From the NCBI GenBank assembly GCA_965218495.1, contig OZ244626.1:3658001-3722000 (forward strand): a stretch of DNA of 64,000 nt, read 5' to 3'. The DNA comes from G965218495 sp965218495 (lineage in GTDB: Bacteria; Bacteroidota; Rhodothermia; Rhodothermales; Bin80). Within the stretch, counting starts at the first letter, position 1, and each line of letters starts with the position of its first letter. The notes beneath the pieces were generated by a model. That model saw only the letters and a program-made list of their open reading frames with translations, did not search any database and was not told where the DNA came from. This document shows positions 46,682-55,959 of this stretch, one piece after another. Made by a program: the position numbers and the translations under genes.

Positions 46682-47536
46682 ATGGCCATACCTGAGAGGG
46701 AAGTAGGTTTTGCCGGGTCCAAAGCTCCAACGGGCCTTGTGTTCTGGCGGCGCAGGGTCCAGTACGCTCTGTTTGGTGGTGCGTCGAAGACTTCCAAGGT
46801 GTTCGATATCACAGTCATCTTCGCCATCCTGGCGAGCGTGGCTGTGGTGATGCTCGAAAGTATACGGACGGTCAATCAGCTTTACGGGGAATACCTGCTC
46901 GGTGCTGAATGGGTGTTTACGATCATCTTTACCGTCGAATACGTTTTGCGACTTGTGTGCGCGAAGTCTCCTGTGCGCTATGCGCGCAGCTTCTATGGCA
47001 TCATTGACTTGTTGGCTGTCGTGCCCACCTACGTGAGTGTCCTTCTTCCGGGCGCCCATGCTCTGCTTGTCATTAGGCTATTGCGCATCCTGCGTGTGTT
47101 TAGAGTTCTCAAGCTGGTTCAATATCTGTCTGCCGGAGACCTGCTGATGGACGCCTTGCGGGCTAGCTGGCGCAAGATCACGATCTTCCTTATCGCCGTC
47201 TTTGCACTGGTGACCATCCTGGGCTCGCTCATCTACCTCATCGAAGGCGCGGAAAATGGCTACGACAGCATTCCGCGCAGCATATATTGGGCTATCGTGA
47301 CGCTCACGACAGTAGGGTACGGAGACATCTCCCCTCAGACGGCCCCGGGGCAAGCACTTGCGGCGATCGTGATGATAATTGGGTACTCGATCATTGCCGT
47401 GCCAACGGGCATAGTATCGTCCGAGATCGCCCTGGCGCGGCGGCCTAAGAAGGCTGGCACGGTTTGCGGCCAGTGCTACGAGTCAAGCCACGAAGAGGAT
47501 GCCCGATTCTGTCACGGCTGTGGGGGTTTGCTTTAG
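46682..47536 (+). CDS. Voltage-gated potassium channel-like protein with C-terminal zinc ribbon
   Basis: The 284-residue protein has six predicted membrane segments. S4 carries the regular arginines of a voltage sensor (RLLRILRVFRVLKL, about residues 131-144). The pore helix is followed by the potassium selectivity filter TTVGYGD (about residues 204-210) and S6 (AIVMIIGYSIIAVPTG). The last 35 residues are a cytoplasmic zinc ribbon (CGQC...CHGCGG). The ribbon recalls the one in the small protein at 44748. It converges on the lysCA fusion, whose stop overlaps by three bases. Confidence 0.9.
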   Translation: MAIPEREVGFAGSKAPTGLVFWRRRVQYALFGGASKTSKVFDITVIFAILASVAVVMLESIRTVNQLYGEYLLGAEWVFTIIFTVEYVLRLVCAKSPVRYARSFYGIIDLLAVVPTYVSVLLPGAHALLVIRLLRILRVFRVLKLVQYLSAGDLLMDALRASWRKITIFLIAVFALVTILGSLIYLIEGAENGYDSIPRSIYWAIVTLTTVGYGDISPQTAPGQALAAIVMIIGYSIIAVPTGIVSSEIALARRPKKAGTVCGQCYESSHEEDARFCHGCGGLL

Positions 47537-50115
47537 CTCTGCGGAAGCAAGTGCTCGCCGGCCGGCTCGCGCAGGTTATAGCGCGAGCTCATGACTTGGC
47601 CGTAGGCCCCGACCGTGGCGATTAGGAGCATGTCGCCTTCAAGTGTTTGGGGGAGGCGGCGCCCATGGCCCAAGATGTCGCCGGTTTCGCAGATGGGGCC
47701 CACTACCTCAGCGGTGATGGCGGGAGACTCATCCAGTCGCGTGAGGTTTACGATGGAGTGGTACGAACCGTAAAGGGCTGGACGGATCAGCGAATTCATC
47801 CCGGCCTCCACGCCGACGTAATGCGTGGCGCCTTTCTGTTTGACCTGCGTGACGCGGGCCAGCAACACGCCGGATTCTGCTACCAGGTAGCGGCCGGGCT
47901 CCATCCACAACGCCAGATTGGGGTAGGCCAGTCGAAAGCAGCGCAACCCTTCGGCGAGTGCATCGAAATCGAGCGCGGTAGCGCCGGGCCGCTCGGGTAC
48001 CCCGAAGCCGCCGCCGATGTTGAGTAACCGCACATCGCTGAAGCCCTCTGCGAGCGAGGCCAGAAAGTAGGCGGTTTCGGACCAAGTGCTGCTCATCAGG
48101 ATGCCACTGCCAACGTGCGCATGCAGCCCTACAATGGCCATACCTGCGTCAGCCGCCAGGCGTTGCAGGCGTGGCAACGCTCTCGGAACGATGCCGAACT
48201 TGGACTGCGCGCCTGCGGTGCGGACATGCTTGTGGTGCCCGTGCCCGCGGCCGGGGTCGACCCTCACGATAACCTCTTGGCCGGCAAACACGTCGGGCCA
48301 CAACTCAAGCGGCCGAATGCTGTCAAGTGTTATGTGGCCGGCCAGGCTGAAGCCGGCCTCATATTCCTGGCGCGGCGCGAAATTGGGCGTAAAGAGGACG
48401 CGGTCCTTGTTGAGCCCGGGAAACACTTTGTGGATGAACTGAAGCTCCCCAGGCGAAACGCACTCAAAACCCAGACCCGCGTCATAGAAGACGCGCAAGA
48501 CATCGGGATGGTGGCTGGCCTTCATCGCATAAAAGCAGCGGTCCACGGTATCCAGGCCCAGGACACGGCTGGCGGCCTCGCGAAGCGTGGTTTCGTCGTA
48601 CACATAGCAGGGAGTCTCATGCTGCGCGATGCGCAAGAGGTCCTGGCGGCGCCGCCTCCACCAAACTGAGAGGTCAGGGCGAAGATCGGTATCGAAGAGC
48701 TCGCGATACGTTCTTCCAAACAGGCCGCTGCTGCTGACGTGGCCGAAGATCTGGCTATGCAGTTTGGCTACCAGACGCACGGCTTGGGACTCTTCGACGA
48801 CAAAGGTGAAGTTGCGGTCACTGGCGGCCTGTGTGACGAGATAGATTTGCTGCTCACTTAGGGCTTCGAGTGCAGGTCCAAGCTCGTGCAGCACGCTTCG
48901 GATCTGCCGCCCTACCAGGCTGACCGCCGCGCACGACTGGATCTCTCGTGCGCCGCTGAAGACGCGCAGATCTGACAGCAAAGCCTCAAGTTTGGATGGT
49001 GTCACCTTAACCCCATGGATGGGGTCAATGGACATGGTGACGTTAGTTTCCGAAGTAGCCACCAAGCCTATAGAGAGGTCATGGCGTTCGAAAACGCTAC
49101 ACACGCGAGCCAGAAAGCCTACCGAGTGCCACATGCGCGGCGTTTCGATGGCAATAAGGGTCAGCCCGCGCAGCGTGGAGATTGCCTTAACCTGTGCGCC
49201 AGATGCATCTACATCTGGCGCGATGACGGTTCCCTGGTCGTGCGGCGCATGCGTCGAGCGGATGTGGAGTGGGATGCCGGCAGCGCGCAGCGGATCAATG
49301 CAGCGAGGGTGCAGCACTTCAGCGCCGGTACTGGCAAGCTCTTCCGCCTCGTCATATTCGAGATGCTTGAGCAGGCGGGCCGACGGAATTATGTACGGGT
49401 CGGCCGTGAACATCCCGGGCACGTCTGTCCAGATTTCTACTCGCTCTGCTTCGAGTTTCGCGGCCAGGTACGAGGCTGACGTATCGGAGCCGCCCCAGCC
49501 GACGAGCACCGTTTCTTCGCGCCGGTTGCTTGCTATAAAACCCTGCGTCAGCGTAATGATGTCGGCAGCCAGTGCAGCTTGCAACGCTTCGTCCGGTTCA
49601 TGCCGACACTGGTTGGACAGGTACTGCTCGTAGAGCGGCGCGCGCAAGTCCGTCTTTGCCTTGAGCATCGCGCGCGCGTCACGCCATGTCGTCTCGAGTC
49701 CTTGAGAATTCAGGAAGGCTGCGCCGAGCGTGGTGATCATGAGTTCGCCCCCCGACAAGACGCGCGCCCATACCGCAGGCCCTACCTCGCGGGTCAGCGA
49801 GATGCCGTAGGCAAGGCGGGTGATGCTGTCGAAGTAGCGTGCCAGCAGCTTGGCGCCATCAACTTCCAGCTGCCTGGCCAGGTGCAGATGTCGATCCTTG
49901 ATTGCCTGAAGCGGCGCTTCATGCGCGTTGGCCAGCGCAGCGTCGAGAAGCGCTTCAAGCTCGCGTGAGACCCTTTCCATGGCCGAACACACCAGGACAG
50001 GGTGTTTGCCCGCCTCAAGATGGCGTCTAGTGATTGAAGCTATGGCGTCCCAGTGTGCACGGGTGGACAAACTGGTGCCACCAAACTTGAGTACTACGCG
50101 TGGTAACGTATCCAC
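47533..50115 (-). CDS. Fused aspartate kinase / diaminopimelate decarboxylase
   Basis: One ~860-residue protein joins the first and last steps of lysine synthesis. The N-terminal aspartate kinase has VVLKFGGTSLS, GWGGSDTSASYLAAKLEAE and two ACT-like regions (about 300-440) for feedback control. The C-terminal half is a PLP decarboxylase with the Schiff-base Lys in FYAMKASHHPD, the glycine loop LNIGGGFG, EPGRYLVAES and CETGD. LysC-LysA fusions are known in Xanthomonadaceae; its presence here means both activities share one regulatory unit. I choose the GTG at 50115, just before LPRVVLKFGG; the frame is open to 50181. Confidence 0.93.
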   Translation of the reverse strand: MDTLPRVVLKFGGTSLSTRAHWDAIASITRRHLEAGKHPVLVCSAMERVSRELEALLDAALANAHEAPLQAIKDRHLHLARQLEVDGAKLLARYFDSITRLAYGISLTREVGPAVWARVLSGGELMITTLGAAFLNSQGLETTWRDARAMLKAKTDLRAPLYEQYLSNQCRHEPDEALQAALAADIITLTQGFIASNRREETVLVGWGGSDTSASYLAAKLEAERVEIWTDVPGMFTADPYIIPSARLLKHLEYDEAEELASTGAEVLHPRCIDPLRAAGIPLHIRSTHAPHDQGTVIAPDVDASGAQVKAISTLRGLTLIAIETPRMWHSVGFLARVCSVFERHDLSIGLVATSETNVTMSIDPIHGVKVTPSKLEALLSDLRVFSGAREIQSCAAVSLVGRQIRSVLHELGPALEALSEQQIYLVTQAASDRNFTFVVEESQAVRLVAKLHSQIFGHVSSSGLFGRTYRELFDTDLRPDLSVWWRRRRQDLLRIAQHETPCYVYDETTLREAASRVLGLDTVDRCFYAMKASHHPDVLRVFYDAGLGFECVSPGELQFIHKVFPGLNKDRVLFTPNFAPRQEYEAGFSLAGHITLDSIRPLELWPDVFAGQEVIVRVDPGRGHGHHKHVRTAGAQSKFGIVPRALPRLQRLAADAGMAIVGLHAHVGSGILMSSTWSETAYFLASLAEGFSDVRLLNIGGGFGVPERPGATALDFDALAEGLRCFRLAYPNLALWMEPGRYLVAESGVLLARVTQVKQKGATHYVGVEAGMNSLIRPALYGSYHSIVNLTRLDESPAITAEVVGPICETGDILGHGRRLPQTLEGDMLLIATVGAYGQVMSSRYNLREPAGEHLLPQS

Positions 50116-50181
50116 GGTGGCCAATGAAATTGGTTGAATCGAGCAGCCCGGCGGAGCCGATGTCACGCATCGCCAAGGCAA

Positions 50182-50872
50182 GCCATTCTGCCATTAGGAC
50201 TAGATGCAGCCGCTTGGCACGCGCGATGAAACGCCGCCAGTCATCGCGGGATTCTAGGCGCGTCTGGTTCACCACTTTACCGAGTTGGCGGGGTACGGGT
50301 GCCCGCTATCGGGAAAGAATGCAAGAGGTCTGCCAGAGCAGCAGCAAGTCAGGTCGCGTGGCAGCAGAAAGTTGGTGTCGGAATGCGGGTTTGCGAGCGC
50401 AGCGCAGATAACTCGCGTCGCACACAGTCCAGGTGCGCGCAGCCAGGCACCTTCAAGCACTATTATTGCCCGCGAGAACAAGCAAGGACACGGGTTTACC
50501 GTAAACGTGGGCATGTGCGGGTGGAGGCGCATCCATTACCCTTTGCCGGCGTCCGGTCGGGGAGGGGTCGCCGCAGCCCTCCCCGAAGCCGCGCAGTGCT
50601 TTGTGATCACGGCTCGCTGGTACCCAAGTCGCCCGGCTTGCTACATCCGAAGAAACAGAACCACTCCTGAGTAGGCCAGTGCACATTCACCGATTGCGCA
50701 ATGGGACGATCTCAACCTACCTTTGGCACAGGATGTGCCTGGGTGGAACTGCCTGTGCAAATCAATTCCGCCTTGCGCATAGGCGTCTGCGTTGCGGGCG
50801 GCACACTGGGGTCGAAGACTTTCTACTATTCTAGAGAGAAGAATTGCGGCGTCCACTGGCCGATGACCGCAG
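50182..50872. other. Upstream region of the lysine fusion gene, no gene certain
   Basis: About 690 bases. An 82-codon ORF on the minus strand (50027-50275, MVNQTRLESRDDWRRFI...) overlaps the fusion gene start in another frame. It looks moderately protein-like but has no recognised family. The remaining part to 50872 contains only short ORFs. The promoter of the lysine gene should lie here. I see no lysine riboswitch. Confidence 0.45.
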
Positions 50873-51076
50873 CTACGAGCGGTCCAAGTCTACATCGTCC
50901 AGGTCGGTTGCTTCACCAACCTCGACTTTTGCACTGATGCTACCATTGTCCGCAGCCTGCCGAAACCAGTGCTCTGCCTTCAAGTAGTCCTGGGGCACAC
51001 CCTTCCCATCGTTGTACATCACGCCAAGGTTGTACTGGGCCTCAGCATGGCCGCGAACGGGGGCACCGCAGAGGTG
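50873..51076 (-). pseudogene. Sel1-repeat fragment following the stop of the next gene
   Basis: Directly after the TAG of the Sel1 gene (51077-51079) the same reading frame continues with HLCGAPVRGHAEAQYNLGVM, one full Sel1 repeat (NDGKGVPQDYLKAEHWF), and an acidic tail to a TAG at 50873. There is no start codon. It is either the readthrough remainder of the upstream gene or the 3' end of a neighbouring Sel1 gene whose beginning was deleted. Confidence 0.65.
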
Positions 51077-51790
51077 CTACGACGGTCCGGCTCGTCTGCG
51101 TTTTTCGGACATCTTGGACCTTTTGCTGGCGAGACGCTTGGCACGGGCGAATTCACGCGGCTTGAATTCGCTTGTCACCTGCGCCATGTAGTGTCTTGCG
51201 TCTGTGTCGCCCTGCTCTGCGGCCAGCGAATACCATACGAATGCTTCGACAAGGTCCTTCGTTACGCCTCTTCCATGTTCGATCATCCGGCCTAGGTTGC
51301 GCTGGGCGGGGGCGTACCCGCTGTTGGCTGCCCACCGGTACAAGCGGACGGCTTCTGCGTAATCCAAGCGCGTGCCCTCTCCGCGTTCATGGCAAGCCGC
51401 AAGGCTGAACCGCGCACTGACTGAGCCCTGCCTGGCCGCTTGCGAAAGCCACCGGACTGCTTCTGCATAGTCCTGGTGCACCCCGTTACCGCTGTAGTAC
51501 AAGACACCCAGGTTGCACTGGGCACCCGTATGCCCCTGGTTGGCGGCGGCCCAATACCATTGCGCTGCCTCCGCGAAGTCTTGTTGTACGCCCTTGCCCA
51601 GATGGAAGGCGCATCCAAGAAGGAACTGAGCCTCGGGATCGCCACGCTCGGCGGCAGGCCCATGGCGCTGGAGCAATGCCGAGTAGTTTTGCTGCCGGAT
51701 GCCGGATGCTACGTGCTCCTTGGCATGGCCAAGAATCTCTCGAGATTTTCGCTTGAAGATGGCACCTGCTAGCCAGCGAATCCACAACAT
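51077..51790 (-). CDS. Sel1-repeat protein, 4 repeats
   Basis: A 237-residue protein with four Sel1 repeats of 36 residues (for example AQFLLGCAFHLGKGV, AQCNLGVLYYSGNGV), followed by a very basic tail (ASKRSKMSEKRRRAGPS). Sel1 repeats form alpha-helical solenoids used in protein-protein contacts. The N terminus (MLWIRWLAGAIFKRKSREIL) is hydrophobic and then basic, and may be a membrane anchor. In the same frame, Sel1-like coding continues after the stop. The larger Sel1 gene at 52625 lies on the same strand. Confidence 0.8.
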   Translation of the reverse strand: MLWIRWLAGAIFKRKSREILGHAKEHVASGIRQQNYSALLQRHGPAAERGDPEAQFLLGCAFHLGKGVQQDFAEAAQWYWAAANQGHTGAQCNLGVLYYSGNGVHQDYAEAVRWLSQAARQGSVSARFSLAACHERGEGTRLDYAEAVRLYRWAANSGYAPAQRNLGRMIEHGRGVTKDLVEAFVWYSLAAEQGDTDARHYMAQVTSEFKPREFARAKRLASKRSKMSEKRRRAGPS

Positions 51791-51848
51791 GCCGCTATAG
51801 ACAATTTTGAAGGGTTTGGCGCTACCTCAGTTGGCCGATCGCGGGCCG

Positions 51849-52148
51849 CTACACACTCGTCAATTCCTTTGGGGATTCATCCCGACGCCCACTGGCAACG
51901 GTTCCAGTCGCGTCGAATTGCTTTGCCAATAGGCGGATTCTAGCGCAACCCAGAATCTCGTGCGCACCTTCATGTCCCTGATCGGCTAAGGGCACCAGCC
52001 AGGCGCAGGCATGTACATGGTTTTGCAGGGCGCCCGTGCCGAAGTAATACATACCTGCAAGGGAAAGCTGGGCGGCTGCCAGGCATGTCTCTGCGGCGTG
52101 CCGCTGCGAGTAGCTTGCTTCGGCTTCATCCTGCATCGTATCCTGCAC
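51849..52148 (-). pseudogene. Sel1-repeat 3' fragment
   Basis: A 99-codon ORF has one recognisable Sel1 repeat (AAAQLSLAGMYYFGTGALQN through WLVPLADQGHEGA) and a short tail. Its first ~25 residues (MQDTMQDEAEASYSQRHAAE) do not look like a signal or a solenoid cap. It is most likely the end of a Sel1 gene whose other repeats were lost, though a small functional protein cannot be excluded. Confidence 0.55.
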
Positions 52149-52624
52149 CTGTTCGGCCTTCGTGCCCAGCAGAGCTTGCAGCTGCCGTCACCCGACCTCT
52201 TGGCCGGAAACGTGGTGTCCGTCATGGGGCCTAGGCAGCTTCAGTAGGTGTGAAGGACGTTGAAAAAGCCCGACAACACAAGGCCACGAGTAGTGCAGGA
52301 TCAAGATGGCGCAGTATAGCCCAATTTTCAGAGAAATGCCGGATGCTGCGGTTGGCCACACGCGCGCGTGCCATGCTGCACCAGGGAAACGCCACACGTA
52401 CGCAGTCCTTTCAACATCTACAGTCGCGAACGAAGCGTCCATGCGGATCGTGCAGCAGCACGGCTACTTTGGATAGCTGATCACCAAGCGCCGGGTCCAC
52501 ACGCGGCCCGTCTCTCGCGTGCTTTCTGGATATGCTGGAGCAGCTCCGCGTTATGCCAATGCTCAGATACCGCTCTGCTGACAGCCGTGCCGCTTATGGT
52601 CGCTAGGCCACAGCGGTTCGGCCA
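52149..52624. other. Intergenic stretch between Sel1 genes
   Basis: About 475 bases contain only short overlapping ORFs with no repeats or motifs. The Sel1 pattern does not continue here. It may contain degraded sequence from the same family. Confidence 0.45.
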
Positions 52625-54013
52625 TTACTCCTCCAGACTCCTGACAATTTGCTCCGCTCGGGCTTTCAGGCGAACCTTGATTTTCCCAAGGTCGAATGGG
52701 TTTAAGTGCCGCTCCAATTCGGCCTTGCCATGCTGACCTTCTTCATTGTCTTGGTCAGCGGCCAGTGAATACCAGATGTAGGACTCGGCGGCATCTTCCG
52801 GCACGCCATGCCCTATGCCATACAGATAGCCAAGGCGCGCTTGGGCCTCGTCATGCCCATGCTCCGCTGCTTTCAGGTACCACTTGGCGGCCTGCTCGGC
52901 ATCTGCAGGCCCGTCGTAACCGATATAGTAAAGATTGCCGAGCTTAAACTGGGCGTCTGCATGTCCCTGCACGGCGGCGTGTAGATACCATTTGCCCGCC
53001 TCTTTATCGTACTTGGCAACACCGTCGCCGTCGTAGTACAGCTCGCCCAAACGGTGCTGAGCTTCCGGCATGCCCTGTTCGGCAGCGTCGCGAAGCAATG
53101 CTGCGGCTATAACACTATCGGCCGGCACGCCCAATCCGGTGTGGTACATATATGCCAAATCGTATTGGGCCTCGGCATCGTCCTGCTCTGCAGCCTTCGT
53201 AAGCCAGTGTGCCGCTTCAGCCTGGTCCTCTTCAACAAACATCCCCATGTGATACAGACTTCCCAAGGTCTGCTGAGCGCGCGCATCGCCGCCTCCCGCG
53301 GCCCGTTGCAGCCAGAGAACGGCTTCCGCCGCGTCTTCGGGTACGCCCCGGCCCGACAGGTAGCATGTGGCAAGCAAAGCCTGCGCTTTTGAAAAGCCCT
53401 GGTCCGCAGAACGTCGTAACCAGAGCGCAGCTTCGGCAGGATCTTCTTCCGCGCCAAGCCCTTGCAGGTAGCTTAGGGCAAGCTTGTACTGCGACCGCGC
53501 ATCACCCTGCTCCGCAGCCAAGCGCATCCAATGTGTGGAGTGAGCAAAGTTCTGCGGCACGCCCTCGCCCGAGTAGTAGCTGACCGCAAGGTCGTGCTGT
53601 GCCGTAAGCTGCCCGTTGGAGGCGGAACGCTTCAGCCACCCCAGGGACTTCTTGAGGCTTGCCTTGACCCCCGCCCCCGAACGGTATGCAAGGGCCACAA
53701 GGTACTGGGCGCCGGCATGGTCTTTCGTCGCCGCGCGCAGGGCCCAGCGTACCGACTTTTTAAGGTCTTGCGGCACGCCCTCGCCCCGAGCGTACATGTG
53801 AGCTAGACAGCTCTGCGCTTCCAGGTGGCCCTTCTTAGCTGCCTTGCGGAACCACCGCGCAGCCTCTACCATGTTCTCCGGCATCTCTTTCCCCACAAGG
53901 AAGAGGTGCCCAAGCGACCATTGGGCATCAGGGTCGCCCCCTTCCGCGAGGTCTATCAGCTGCAGGTGCTCTGGTGAGTTAGCAAGCATAGCCGCTAAGA
54001 AACGGGTAACCAT
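52625..54013 (-). CDS. Sel1-repeat protein, about 11 repeats
   Basis: About 460 residues from ATG 54013 (MVTRFLAAMLANSPEHLQL). The ORF is open to 54145, but that extension has no Sel1 character. I count eleven consecutive 36-residue Sel1 repeats, from DAQWSLGHLFLVGKEMPEN to AQARLGYLYGIGHGVPEDA, then a charged C-terminal helix (KIKVRLKARAEQIVRSLEE). No signal peptide is obvious, so a cytoplasmic scaffold or regulator is likely. It is divergent from the WYL regulator gene, which lies about 330 bases away. Confidence 0.82.
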   Translation of the reverse strand: MVTRFLAAMLANSPEHLQLIDLAEGGDPDAQWSLGHLFLVGKEMPENMVEAARWFRKAAKKGHLEAQSCLAHMYARGEGVPQDLKKSVRWALRAATKDHAGAQYLVALAYRSGAGVKASLKKSLGWLKRSASNGQLTAQHDLAVSYYSGEGVPQNFAHSTHWMRLAAEQGDARSQYKLALSYLQGLGAEEDPAEAALWLRRSADQGFSKAQALLATCYLSGRGVPEDAAEAVLWLQRAAGGGDARAQQTLGSLYHMGMFVEEDQAEAAHWLTKAAEQDDAEAQYDLAYMYHTGLGVPADSVIAAALLRDAAEQGMPEAQHRLGELYYDGDGVAKYDKEAGKWYLHAAVQGHADAQFKLGNLYYIGYDGPADAEQAAKWYLKAAEHGHDEAQARLGYLYGIGHGVPEDAAESYIWYSLAADQDNEEGQHGKAELERHLNPFDLGKIKVRLKARAEQIVRSLEE

Positions 54014-54343
54014 TCGACGGGGCAGCCACGCATTGGCAAGTGCAAAAGCACAGGTATACCCCCGAGCGTGGTGCCTATAGTATATCCGAAACCGGCCCAT
54101 TTGTTGCACAGTTAAGGGCAAGAAACGCAGCGCACCGCAATGCATGAACGCCTGTCACAGCGATACTGCCAACGGCAGCGCCCCGCACCACAGTGCCAGA
54201 CGTAAGGCGCTGCTGCCGGGTTTTGCCACCACTGTGGTACCACCCGCTCCGCTGGCGAATTGACCAATGTCTGGCAGGCATTGTACATTGCCAAGTGTCA
54301 GTGCCCCGAAGGCGGGTCGCAGCTACGGCCCAGCGCATCAACC

Positions 54344-55306
54344 ATGAATCATAGAAGCCGCCGAAGGAATGTGATCGCGGAGCTCAAGCGGCATCCGTGG
54401 CTCCGCGCAGCGGATCTTGCCGGAATCCTTGGCGTGAGCGTAAGCACCATCCAGCGTGACTTCGCGGCGCTGCGCAAGCAGGGCGTTCCGGTCGAGGGGC
54501 GCAAGGGCAAAGGCACGCGGCTCGCTGAAGGGTTCGTCCTTGATCCGGTAGCCTTGACGAGCGATGAGGCGGCGCTGATGGTGGTTGGCAGTACGGTCGT
54601 GGCCGAGCAGCTGAATGAGGACATGCAGCTGGTGGCTCGGGCCGCACGCAAGCGGCTAATGGACGTCGGCGAAAGCCAGCTTGCAGCGGATGTCGCGGCG
54701 CTGGAAGTGAAGTTACGATTGGCTCCAAGCGGGATGGGTGAGGCCGCGCGCGAGCGCGAAGCCCTCGAGCTCCTTCGGCAAGCGCTGATAAGCCAAACGG
54801 CACTTCAGTTTATTCTCGAGAATAGCGCGGAGCCGCGGACATTCTATCCATACGGACTGAGCCGCGTCGGTGCGCGGTGGCACGCAGTGGGATACTGCGC
54901 TTTGCAAGGCGTCGTATGCAACTACCTGGTGGATGCCATGCTTAGCATTGTTCTGCAGAAAGAGAAGTTTACGCGGCCCGGAGGGTATAAGTCGGATGGA
55001 ACCGCAGTGCTCAAAGATGCCAAGGTGCCGGTTCGGGTCCAGTTTGATGCGGTTAGCTCTCAGTGGATCGTTGCAGCCACGCCCAGCTTTGTCACAACGA
55101 TCCAAAAGAAAGACGACGGTATCGTGGTGACACTGGGAAGTGCGCCGGAGGCTCAGGTGTTCGCATGGATATTGGGGTGGGGTGCCCATGCCCGCGTACT
55201 CTCTCCTGTAACGGTCCAAAGGCGTGTGGCGTCCGAAGCGGCGGCTATGGCAATGCTGTACGAGGACACCACGGATGGACGCAAACGGCAGCCTACATTG
55301 TTCTGA
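54344..55306 (+). CDS. WYL-domain transcriptional regulator
   Basis: About 320 residues from ATG 54344 (MNHRSRRRNVIAELKRHPW); the frame is open upstream, but the HTH begins here. The N-terminal DeoR/HTH_11 winged helix reads LAGILGVSVSTIQRDFAALRKQGVPV. The middle is helical, and the WYL domain includes RTFYPYGLSRVGARWHAVGYC, where the WYL motif appears as WHAVGY. A C-terminal WCX-like part ends PTLF. WYL regulators sense ligands such as nucleotides or DNA. The TRAP transporter genes start 60 bases downstream on the same strand and are a plausible target. Confidence 0.85.
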   Translation: MNHRSRRRNVIAELKRHPWLRAADLAGILGVSVSTIQRDFAALRKQGVPVEGRKGKGTRLAEGFVLDPVALTSDEAALMVVGSTVVAEQLNEDMQLVARAARKRLMDVGESQLAADVAALEVKLRLAPSGMGEAAREREALELLRQALISQTALQFILENSAEPRTFYPYGLSRVGARWHAVGYCALQGVVCNYLVDAMLSIVLQKEKFTRPGGYKSDGTAVLKDAKVPVRVQFDAVSSQWIVAATPSFVTTIQKKDDGIVVTLGSAPEAQVFAWILGWGAHARVLSPVTVQRRVASEAAAMAMLYEDTTDGRKRQPTLF

Positions 55307-55368
55307 CGGAGCATGTCGACTAATAGCGGCTACCCACTATCTTTCGCGCAAAAGTGTCAGCGGTTGCT

Positions 55369-55953
55369 ATGAATCCACTTTGGCTACAAGTCGCCGCTTG
55401 GATCGATCGCCTCAATGAGCGCGTCGGGCGCGTGATGTGGTACCTCACGCTGGGCATGATCTTAGCCGGGGCCTACAATGCTATCACGCGCTACCTGTCT
55501 CGAAATGCACGCATAGAACACGAAACTGCTACTGGGATTCAGCACGTCCTGCACACGATTGGGACCGTTGCCTTGAAGATGAATTCCAACGTGTTTATAG
55601 AGCTGCAGTGGTACCTGTTTAGTGTAGTGTTTTTGCTGGGAGCCGCATACACGCTAAAGGACAATGCGCATGTACGTGTGGATGTCTTCTACGCCCGCTT
55701 ATCCAGGAAGCATCAAGCGTGGGTGAACCTGTGTGGCGCAGTGCTTTTTCTTGTACCCTTCTGTGTGCTCATGCTGTGGACATCGTGGCCGGTTGTGGTG
55801 GATTCCGTTGTGCGCCTTGAGGGCTCCCCCGACCCGGGAGGGCTGCCACGCTACCCGCTCCTGGCTGTGATTCCCTTGGCCTTTGTATTGCTGCTCATGC
55901 AAGGCGCCTCACAGATCATCAAGGACGTAGCATTTCTTCGCACACAGAGCTAG
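55369..55953 (+). CDS. TRAP transporter small membrane subunit (DctQ)
   Basis: A ~195-residue membrane protein from ATG 55369 (MNPLWLQVAAWIDRLNERVG); a GTG five codons upstream is an alternative. Four membrane segments are predicted: VMWYLTLGMILAGAYN, WYLFSVVFLLGAAY, VNLCGAVLFLVPFCVL and LLAVIPLAFVLLLMQ. The motifs NAHVRVDV and the loop VRLEGSPDPGGLPRYPL are typical of DctQ subunits of the mannitol/chloroaromatic type. The large subunit starts six bases downstream. Confidence 0.88.
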   Translation: MNPLWLQVAAWIDRLNERVGRVMWYLTLGMILAGAYNAITRYLSRNARIEHETATGIQHVLHTIGTVALKMNSNVFIELQWYLFSVVFLLGAAYTLKDNAHVRVDVFYARLSRKHQAWVNLCGAVLFLVPFCVLMLWTSWPVVVDSVVRLEGSPDPGGLPRYPLLAVIPLAFVLLLMQGASQIIKDVAFLRTQS

Positions 55954-55959
55954 GCGGCT

